NCBI RefSeq assembly: GCF_009363275.1
Contig: NZ_CP045324.1
Span: 2,480,001 to 2,544,000, forward strand
DNA: 64,000 nucleotides
From: Marinobacter sp. THAF197a
Lineage (GTDB): Bacteria > Pseudomonadota > Gammaproteobacteria > Pseudomonadales > Oleiphilaceae
Reading direction: 5' to 3'
The position numbers were made by a program, and so were the translations under genes. Position 1 is the first letter of the stretch, and the number at the start of each line of letters is the position of its first letter. The notes beneath the pieces are model-generated. The model was not told the DNA's origin. It did not search any database and saw only the letters and a list, made by a program, of their open reading frames with translations. Positions 57,690 through 64,000 of the stretch are shown one piece after another.

Positions 57690-58271
57690 TCAACGGGGTG
57701 GCTCGAGAATATCGATTCCGGCATCGTACACAGCATTCAGAAAATCGACCAGCACCACCGCAGACAACCCCCATATCTGATACTGCTGCCAACGATAGCA
57801 GGGCACGTACAGAGTGCTGTTCAGAAAACTGAGCGTGTCGGTACGCTCCCTTTGATCTTCCAGGAACCAGGAGATCGGAACTCGGAAGACACTTTCGATC
57901 TCGTGGGGGTTTGGCTCCAGGGGATGATCGCCTGGCACAACGCCCACGTATGGAGTGACAAGGATACGGTGCAGCGACATAACCTGGCTTAACGGCGCAA
58001 TGACTTTTACCTGATCCGGGGGCAGACCGATTTCTTCGTGGGTTTCACGCAGTGCGGTTGCAATCAGGGAGGCGTCGTCAGGATCCCGCTTGCCGCCAGG
58101 ATAGGCCACCTGCCCCCGATGCGTTTTGAGGTTGGATGACCTCAGGGTAAAAATCATCTCCGGATCACGCTCGTTATCCGTAATAGGCACCAGGATACCG
58201 GCTTCAGGGTAGTCCAGTGCCAGTTGTCTGGGCGCGTAATTCGACAATCGCTCGGTTAACAGGTCTTGCAC
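57690..58271 (-). CDS. nudL: CoA pyrophosphatase, Nudix family NudL
   Basis: A 193-residue Nudix hydrolase. The CoA-specific upstream motif is LRSSNLKTHRGQVAYPGG and the Nudix box is GKRDPDDASLIATALRETHEEIGL. Such enzymes split CoA into 3',5'-ADP and phosphopantetheine. First gene of the run ending in purT; divergent from the second Nudix gene across 95 bp. Confidence 0.92.
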   Translation of the reverse strand: MQDLLTERLSNYAPRQLALDYPEAGILVPITDNERDPEMIFTLRSSNLKTHRGQVAYPGGKRDPDDASLIATALRETHEEIGLPPDQVKVIAPLSQVMSLHRILVTPYVGVVPGDHPLEPNPHEIESVFRVPISWFLEDQRERTDTLSFLNSTLYVPCYRWQQYQIWGLSAVVLVDFLNAVYDAGIDILEPPR

Positions 58272-58366
58272 TCTTTACTCCGGCAACTTCCTGATATTGA
58301 GTGAGACACAGGCAGTCCGGATCGTTAAACTGACTACCAACGGACACTCAGTATACGGGGAAAACG

Positions 58367-58915
58367 ATGAAGTATTGCAGCACTTGCGGCCAACCGGTTG
58401 AGCAACGCATTCCCGAAGGCGACAATCGGCACCGTTATGTTTGCATCAGCTGCGAGACCATACATTACCAGAACCCGCGGATTGTCGCCGGTACGGTTCC
58501 CGTATGGGAAGGCAGAATCCTGCTATGTCGCCGAGCCATCGAACCCCGGTATGGCTATTGGACTCTGCCGGCCGGCTTCATGGAAAATGCAGAAACGACG
58601 ATAGAAGCAGCAGCCCGGGAAACCCGCGAGGAAGCACTGGCGGAAGTGGACATTCAGGGGCTTTACTCCATCATCGATGTTCCTCACATCAACCAGGTCC
58701 ACATGTTCTACCGTGCCACACTTAAAGACGGCCTATTCGGCGCCGGAGAAGAATCTCTGGAATCAAAACTGTTCGAGCCGGGCGATATTCCCTGGGATGA
58801 GATATCTTTCCCCACGGTACGCAAAACGCTTGAGCTGTTCCTTGTGGACATGAAGTCTGACGCCTATAACGTCCATGTCACTGATATTCGCCACCCTATG
58901 GCCAAAAAAGCCTGA
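58367..58915 (+). CDS. Nudix hydrolase with N-terminal zinc ribbon
   Basis: A 182-residue protein. The N-terminal ribbon has CSTCGQPV and CISCETIHYQNPR (C-x2-C twice). The Nudix box is GFMENAETTIEAAARETREEALAEV (split: GFMENAETTIEAAA and RETREEALAEV), in which the usual glycine after EE-x is replaced by leucine, a substitution seen in this subgroup. NADH pyrophosphatase (NudC) has a comparable ribbon but also a larger N-terminal part and an SQPWPFPQS motif that is absent here. The substrate is therefore unknown. Confidence 0.88.
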   Translation: MKYCSTCGQPVEQRIPEGDNRHRYVCISCETIHYQNPRIVAGTVPVWEGRILLCRRAIEPRYGYWTLPAGFMENAETTIEAAARETREEALAEVDIQGLYSIIDVPHINQVHMFYRATLKDGLFGAGEESLESKLFEPGDIPWDEISFPTVRKTLELFLVDMKSDAYNVHVTDIRHPMAKKA

Positions 58916-59227
58916 TCAGAACGTTTCCAGGCGATACACCTCGTAGGCAGGTTCTTCATAAGGATGGGCCTGCTTGAGTGCATCAAGGGCAGGCTTGATG
59001 AGTTCATCGCTGCACACCAGTTCCACCTTGAATTCCCGAACACGCTCAAGCTCTCCCTGGCTGCCCAGAAACGGATCGCTTCCCGCCAGGGGTCGGAACT
59101 GCCCCTCACCTTCACACTGCCATGCGCAGCTGTCGTAATCACCGATTCTTCCCGCGCCAGCATCAAATAATGCCTGCTTGGTTTGCTCAAGATGGCTCTC
59201 CGGCACGAAGTAGCAAAGCTTGTACAT
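58916..59227 (-). CDS. NIF3/YqfO-like dimetal-binding domain protein
   Basis: A 103-residue protein. The ATG at 59227 (MYKLCYFVPESH) has GAGGG seven bases upstream; the longer frame adds seven residues. It matches the stand-alone YqfO/NIF3 insert-like domain with AGRIGDYDSCAWQ and the C-terminal AHPYEEPAYEVYRLE. Its biological role is not known. Its stop abuts the Nudix stop without any gap, so the two genes converge with no space for a terminator. Confidence 0.9.
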   Translation of the reverse strand: MYKLCYFVPESHLEQTKQALFDAGAGRIGDYDSCAWQCEGEGQFRPLAGSDPFLGSQGELERVREFKVELVCSDELIKPALDALKQAHPYEEPAYEVYRLETF

Positions 59228-59582
59228 AGGCACCCTCAAATTGGTCAACTTTTATCCGGAACAAGGCATTACAAACTTACCCACAGAATCTGTGGATAAC
59301 TCTGGGGAAAGTTTTTGGGAATCGGCCTCCAACCCCCACAGTTACTGACCTCCCCTTAAATTGGCGACAAAATCGCCCGTTTGTTTTTATTTATATTTTT
59401 CAATACCTTACGATGCTAGAGCAAAAAATGAACGCAATTCTTGGACTTTGTTCACAGTTCAGCCAGCAAAGCACCAGGAATGTGCATAAAGTTCTCTAGT
59501 CAAGGCCTTGACTGACAAATTTCAGAACTTTTAGCGATTTTATTTGCTCACTTTTTGCGCAGCAAGCCTCATCATTGAGCAT
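59228..59582. other. AT-rich intergenic region with paired DnaA boxes and a palindrome
   Basis: 355 bases without a gene. It contains two DnaA-box-like 9-mers facing each other, TTACCCACA (59277-59285) and TTATCCACA (59299-59291 on the minus strand), an AT-rich tract (59380-59410) and a perfect 16-bp palindrome AGTCAAGGCCTTGACT (59498-59513). It should also hold the promoter of the NIF3-like gene. No ORF or RNA gene is recognised. Confidence 0.6.
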
Positions 59583-59634
59583 AAAAAAACCGGTCCGAGA
59601 AATGCCCCTTCAGGGACACTCTTCAGACCGGTTT
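59583..59634 (-). terminator. Intrinsic terminator after purL
   Basis: Arms AAACCGGTC (59587-59595) and GACCGGTTT (59626-59634), with further pairing inside the 30-base apical part. On the minus strand the stem is followed by T4-5 from the A7 tract at 59583-59589. Confidence 0.85.
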
Positions 59635-59661
59635 CCACCACGCCCGGATTGACTGGCTTAA

Positions 59662-62600
59662 TCAGCCAAGCCAGCGCCTCGCATTCCTGAACATGCGGAT
59701 CCAGGGACCATCTTCCTGCCAGCCATCTGGCCGCCAGGAGTGCTGCACCGCCCGGAAAACACGCTCTGGGTGCGGCATCATGATGGTCACCCGGCCATCC
59801 CGGGATGTAACACCAGTAACGCCAGCCTCTGAACCGTTGGGATTATAAGGATACCGCGAGGTCTGCTGGCCCCGATTGTCCACATACCGCATGGCCACCA
59901 ACTCGTTGTCCGCAAGGGACTGAGCCGAATTACCGGAGGCAAACTCCACTCGACCCTCACCATGGGCAACGGCAATCGGCATGCGAGAACCGGCCATGCC
60001 ATCAAGGAACGCAGACGGTGACTGCGCCACCTCCACCATGACCAGGCGGGCCTCAAACTGTTCAGACTGGTTACGTACAAAACGCGGCCAACCTTCGCTT
60101 CCCGGAATCAGTTCATGCAGGTTGGAAAGCATCTGGCAACCATTGCAAACGCCCAACGCGAGAGTGTCCTGACGGTTGAAGAAGGCAGCAAACTGATCTC
60201 GCACCCGATCATTGAACAGAATGGACTTGGCCCAACCCTCACCGGCGCCCAGAACATCACCGTAGGAGAAACCACCGCAGGCAACCAGGCTCTGGAATGT
60301 CTCGAGCGTAATGCGACCGGACAGCAGATCGCTCATATGGACGTCTACTGCCTCGAAACCGGCCCGATCAAACGCCGCAGCCATTTCAACCTGGCCGTTA
60401 ACGCCCTGCTCCCGAAGCACCGCAACCTTCGGCCGTGCACCGGTACTGATATACGGCGCAGCAATGTCTTCATTGATGTCATAACTAAGCTCAACACTCA
60501 AACCGGGATCGTTCTCGTCCAGCAGGTTGTCGAACTCTTCCTGGGCGCAGTCCGCGTTATCCCGCAGCGACTGGATACGGTAACTGGTTTCCGCCCAAAG
60601 ACGCTGCAGCTCGGTACGGGATTCATCCACCACGATGTCACCACCGAACGTCAGGCGCACGCGGTCCTTATCATTCAGTGTGCCCACAACGCTTGTATGG
60701 TCGCCCAGACCGGCGGCCGAGAACTGCTGCAGGACGAAGCTGGTGTCGTCACGGCGAACCTGGATCACAGCGCCCAGTTCTTCGTTGAAGAGCTCACGGG
60801 CAAACTGGGAGCGGTCTTCGGCAAGACCATCCAGCTTGATGTCCAGACCTGTCCGGCCTGCAAACGCCATTTCCGCCAGCGTGACAAACAGGCCACCGTC
60901 TGAGCGGTCATGATACGCCAGCACCTTGCCGTCTGCGTTCAAGCCCTGCACGACTGCAAAGAAAGCCTTGATGTCTTCCGGATCATCCAGATCAGGTGCT
61001 ACGGCGCCAACCTGACGATACACCTGCGCCAGTGCAGAACCACCAAGGCGATTCTGACCGGCGGCCAGATCAATCAGAATAAGGTCTGTCTCACCGGCAT
61101 CCGATCGCAACTGGGGAGTAAGTGTGCGGGCAACGTCGGTTACCGGCGCAAAACCACTGACAATCAGAGACAGCGGTGCGGTAACACTCTTCTGCTCACC
61201 GTTGTCCTCTTCCCAGGTGGTTTTCATCGACATGGAATCTTTACCCACCGGAATGGTAATACCCAGGGCCGGACACAGTTCCATACCAACGGCTTTTACA
61301 GTCTCGTACAGGTTCTCGTCTTCACCCGGGTGACCAGCCGCGGCCATCCAGTTAGCCGATAAACGAATGTCAGAGAGCTTACCGATTGCCGCCGCCGCCA
61401 GGTTGGTAATCACTTCACCTACGGCCATTCGGCCTGAAGCCGGAGCATCAATCACCGCCAGCGGCGTGCGCTCGCCCATGGCCATGGCCTCACCGGTGCG
61501 CACGTCGAAGGATGCCGCGGTAACGGCCACATCGCTAACCGGCACCTGCCAGGGACCAACCATCTGATCGCGTGCGACCAGCCCGGTAATGGTGCGGTCA
61601 CCAATGGTAATCAGGAAGCTCTTGGAGCCCACCGACGGCAAGCGGAGTACGCGACGAATGGCATCGTGCAAATCGATCTTGGTGGAATCGAAGATCGGTT
61701 TGGTAAACGACGAACGCGCAACACTGCGATGCATTCTCGGCGGTTTGCCAAACAACACTTCCATTGGCAGATCGACAGGCTTGTCATCAAAATAGGAGTC
61801 GCCCAGTTCCAGGTGGTGCGCTTCGGTAGCTTCACCGATCACGGCATAAGGACAGCGTTCACGGCGGCAAAGGGCATCGAACAAGTCCAGATTTTCCGGT
61901 GCCACGGCCATCACGTAGCGTTCCTGGGATTCGTTACACCAGATTTCCAGGGGTGACATGCCCGGCTCGTCACTCGGGATGTCACGCAATTCGAACTTGC
62001 CGCCCCGGCCACCATCTTTGACCAGTTCAGGCATGGCGTTGGAAAGACCACCCGCGCCCACATCGTGGATGAAGCAAATCGGGTTGTCTTCCCCCATCTG
62101 CCAGCAACGGTCAATCACCTCCTGGCAACGGCGTTCCATCTCGGGGTTGTCCCGCTGAACCGACGCAAAATCCAGATTCTCATTGCTGGAACCGGAATCC
62201 ATGGAGGACGCAGCGCCACCTCCAAGTCCGATCAGCATGGAAGGGCCGCCCAGCACGATCAGTTTGGCGCCGACCGGGATATTGCCCTTCTCGACGTGAT
62301 TCTCGCGAATGTTACCCAGGCCGCCGGCAATCATGATGGGCTTGTGGTAACCACGCACTTCTTCGCCCGCCGCACCGGGAACCTTCTCTTCAAAGGTCCG
62401 GAAGTAACCCGCCAGGTTGGGCCGGCCAAACTCATTATTGAAAGCGGCACCACCGATGGGACCTTCAATCATGATATCCAGCGGCGAGGCGATCCGGTCC
62501 GGCTTGCCGTAACCAAACTCCCATGGCTGCTCGTCGCCCGGAATATTAAGGTTGGAAACGGTAAAGCCGGCAAGGCCCGCCTTGGGCTTGGAACCACGGC

Positions 62601-63567
62601 CGGTCGCACCTTCATCGCGGATCTCGCCACCGGAGCCTGTTGCGGCGCCGGCAAAGGGTGAGATCGCAGTCGGGTGGTTATGGGTTTCCACCTTCATCAG
62701 AATATGCACCGGTTCCCGGTTATAACTGTAAACACCGGTTTCCGGCGCCGGGAAGAAACGGCCCGCCTCGCTACCGGTAATAACTGCAGCGTTGTCCTTA
62801 TAGGCGGAGAGCACACCTTCGCTGTTCATCTCGAAGGTGTTCTTGATCATTGCAAACAGGGATTTTTCCTGGCCTTCGCCATCAATATCCCAGGAGGCGT
62901 TAAAGATCTTGTGGCGGCAATGCTCCGAGTTTGCCTGGGCAAACATCATCAGCTCGACGTCTGTCGGATCACGCTCAAGGTCGGTGAACGCCGTTACCAG
63001 GTAATCGATTTCGTCGTCGGCCAGGGCAAGGCCGAGGCGCCCGTTTGCCTCAACCAAAGCACCCCGGCCACCGGCCAACACCGGCACCCGGCCGAGGGGC
63101 CGGGGCTCGTCATGACTGAACAGCAACTCGGCGCCACCCGTCTCATGGAATACTTTCTGGGTCATTCGGTCATGCAGCAGGGTTGCAATTTTTTCTCGCT
63201 GTTCGAGGCCAAGCTTGCTGGAAGAGCGCACGTAGTAAGCGATACCGCGTTCAATTCTGCGAATCTGTCGCAGGCCACAGTTGCGAGCGATATCGGTGGC
63301 CTTGCTGGACCACGGAGAGAGTGTGCCCGGGCGCGGGACCACCAGAAACAAAACACCATCTGGCTGCTCCAGTTCGACACTGGGCCCGTAGGTAAGAAGG
63401 CGATCAAGTATTGCCTGTTCCGCATCGGAAAGGTCGGCATCGAGATCCACAAAGTGCATGAATTCGGCGTATACATGCTCCACATCAGGAACAAGTTGCT
63501 GAATCCGGGAGTGCAGCTTTCTGGAACGGAAAGGCGAGAGCGCGGGAGCGCCGCGAAGTTCAAGCAT
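59662..63567 (-). CDS. purL: Phosphoribosylformylglycinamidine synthase, large single-chain form
   Basis: A 1301-residue enzyme of purine synthesis, the expected length for the proteobacterial fused form (E. coli 1295). The start at 63567 (MLELRGAPALSPFR) is the family N-terminus; the open frame to 63681 is an untranslated extension. The synthetase region has MFAQANSEHCRHKIFNA and METHNHPTAISPFAGAATGSGGEIRDE (shown as separate parts VETHNHPTAISPF and GAATGSGGEIRDE). The C-terminal glutaminase domain has the nucleophile in ALGVCNGCQML and the His/Glu in AVAHGEGRVEF. The unusual feature is only its usual divergence from mltF. Confidence 0.98.
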   Translation of the reverse strand: MLELRGAPALSPFRSRKLHSRIQQLVPDVEHVYAEFMHFVDLDADLSDAEQAILDRLLTYGPSVELEQPDGVLFLVVPRPGTLSPWSSKATDIARNCGLRQIRRIERGIAYYVRSSSKLGLEQREKIATLLHDRMTQKVFHETGGAELLFSHDEPRPLGRVPVLAGGRGALVEANGRLGLALADDEIDYLVTAFTDLERDPTDVELMMFAQANSEHCRHKIFNASWDIDGEGQEKSLFAMIKNTFEMNSEGVLSAYKDNAAVITGSEAGRFFPAPETGVYSYNREPVHILMKVETHNHPTAISPFAGAATGSGGEIRDEGATGRGSKPKAGLAGFTVSNLNIPGDEQPWEFGYGKPDRIASPLDIMIEGPIGGAAFNNEFGRPNLAGYFRTFEEKVPGAAGEEVRGYHKPIMIAGGLGNIRENHVEKGNIPVGAKLIVLGGPSMLIGLGGGAASSMDSGSSNENLDFASVQRDNPEMERRCQEVIDRCWQMGEDNPICFIHDVGAGGLSNAMPELVKDGGRGGKFELRDIPSDEPGMSPLEIWCNESQERYVMAVAPENLDLFDALCRRERCPYAVIGEATEAHHLELGDSYFDDKPVDLPMEVLFGKPPRMHRSVARSSFTKPIFDSTKIDLHDAIRRVLRLPSVGSKSFLITIGDRTITGLVARDQMVGPWQVPVSDVAVTAASFDVRTGEAMAMGERTPLAVIDAPASGRMAVGEVITNLAAAAIGKLSDIRLSANWMAAAGHPGEDENLYETVKAVGMELCPALGITIPVGKDSMSMKTTWEEDNGEQKSVTAPLSLIVSGFAPVTDVARTLTPQLRSDAGETDLILIDLAAGQNRLGGSALAQVYRQVGAVAPDLDDPEDIKAFFAVVQGLNADGKVLAYHDRSDGGLFVTLAEMAFAGRTGLDIKLDGLAEDRSQFARELFNEELGAVIQVRRDDTSFVLQQFSAAGLGDHTSVVGTLNDKDRVRLTFGGDIVVDESRTELQRLWAETSYRIQSLRDNADCAQEEFDNLLDENDPGLSVELSYDINEDIAAPYISTGARPKVAVLREQGVNGQVEMAAAFDRAGFEAVDVHMSDLLSGRITLETFQSLVACGGFSYGDVLGAGEGWAKSILFNDRVRDQFAAFFNRQDTLALGVCNGCQMLSNLHELIPGSEGWPRFVRNQSEQFEARLVMVEVAQSPSAFLDGMAGSRMPIAVAHGEGRVEFASGNSAQSLADNELVAMRYVDNRGQQTSRYPYNPNGSEAGVTGVTSRDGRVTIMMPHPERVFRAVQHSWRPDGWQEDGPWIRMFRNARRWLG

Positions 63568-63820
63568 GATATCAACCTGTATCGCGCGAATCGGGGGACG
63601 TCTGAAAGGCCGCCATGATACTTGAAACCGAACGCAGGATACAGCGCAAGGTAGGTTCTTTAGCAGCTGTACAATTAACATTGTTTTGCACAGTAATTAA
63701 TCAGTTTGATTGACCCCGCTGAAGTCTCAGGGGATCATTGGTCAGGCGCATGGAAAGCCTCAGGCATCATAAAACAGGAAAAACAGTGACCCGGTCACAT
63801 CCTCCTGAACATTGAGCTAT

Positions 63821-64000
63821 ATGGAGATCAGGGATTTGTCGCGATTTTTCAGGCATCTTCGCAGTACCAGTTTTCCGCTGGCGTTAGTGTTGACCACAGC
63901 ATTGTCCGCGACCGGCTGTTCCCGCCCGACCACGCTCCAGGAGGTCAGGGACGTGGGTGTGCTTCACGTGATTACCCGCGTAGCCCCTTCCATCTACTAC
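63821..64000 (+). CDS. mltF: Membrane-bound lytic murein transglycosylase F, N-terminal part
   Basis: The first 60 residues of a gene that continues past the right edge. From the ATG at 63821 the translation reads MEIRDLSRFFRHL, a hydrophobic signal, a lipobox-like SATGC (Cys33) and then TLQEVRDVGVLHVITRVAPS, the beginning of the periplasmic solute-binding-like domain of MltF. A TTG at 63836 with GGAG nine bases upstream is an equally good start. Divergence from purL is the standard gammaproteobacterial context for mltF. The 253-bp gap shared with purL contains a short hairpin (63714-63735) but no gene. Confidence 0.85.
   Translation, partial: MEIRDLSRFFRHLRSTSFPLALVLTTALSATGCSRPTTLQEVRDVGVLHVITRVAPSIYY

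Noticed and set aside
63567..63681. 38-codon N-terminal extension of purL
   Set aside because: Homologues begin at MLELRGAPALS; the extra sequence looks like untranslated promoter DNA shared with mltF.
63714..63735. Short GC hairpin between purL and mltF as a terminator
   Set aside because: The stem is small, bulged and has no T-run on either strand.

Overview
The window looks like a chromosomal segment of a free-living, GC-rich marine gammaproteobacterium, most plausibly Marinobacter or a close relative. This rests on protein character, on the conserved gammaproteobacterial gene order (accA-tilS-pyrG-kdsA-eno-ftsB-ispD and surE-pcm-nlpD-rpoS), on the Rnf/Rsx operon and on the VC2705-type sodium symporter. 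The genus is inference; the class is well supported. I see no phage, insertion sequence, CRISPR array or clear horizontally acquired island.

Layout: 1-274 is the 5' end of apbC/mrp, divergent from metG. From 455 to 8665 the plus strand carries metG, the electron-transport operon rsxABCDGE and nth, closed by a bidirectional terminator. From 8721 to 27485 nearly everything is on the minus strand. In transcription order it is a TlpA-like thioredoxin lipoprotein, dnaE, accA, tilS, pyrG, kdsA, eno, ftsB, ispD, ispF, truD, surE, pcm, a DUF368 membrane protein, nlpD, rpoS and a secreted chalcone-isomerase-like protein. Two gaps in this block (ftsB/ispD and kdsA/eno) hold copies of the same structured palindromic repeat. 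From 27549 to 30768 the plus strand has an ArsC-like protein, WrbA, DUF2069 and an orphan GspE-type ATPase. From 30776 to 37369 the minus strand has a DUF3080 lipoprotein, methionine salvage genes mtnB-mtnD-mtnC, a two-subunit molybdenum hydroxylase, a small repeat lipoprotein and an Smr-domain protein.

From 37567 to 49846 the plus strand carries the most distinctive region. It holds a cNMP/CBS/DUF294 nucleotidyltransferase protein, a DnaQ-like exonuclease, a small-plus-large sodium:solute symporter pair and a small membrane protein. These are followed by a four-gene phosphorelay-like cluster: a transporter-fused hybrid kinase, a receiver-TPR protein, a minimal kinase, and a receiver anchored in the membrane by a C-terminal helix. 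The kinase resembles CrbS/MxtR regulators of acetate use, but the usual LuxR-type response regulator is absent here.

From 49858 to 55670 lies a complete rrn operon on the minus strand (16S, tRNA-Ile, tRNA-Ala, 23S, 5S). It has three tandem promoters, boxB/boxA antitermination signals, processing stems and a terminator shared with the receiver gene. From 55735 to 59227 are purT, DUF1289, a gamma carbonic anhydrase and nudL (one minus-strand operon), a divergent Nudix hydrolase and a NIF3-like small protein. A 355-bp AT-rich gap with a paired DnaA box follows, then purL. The window ends in the start of a divergent mltF.
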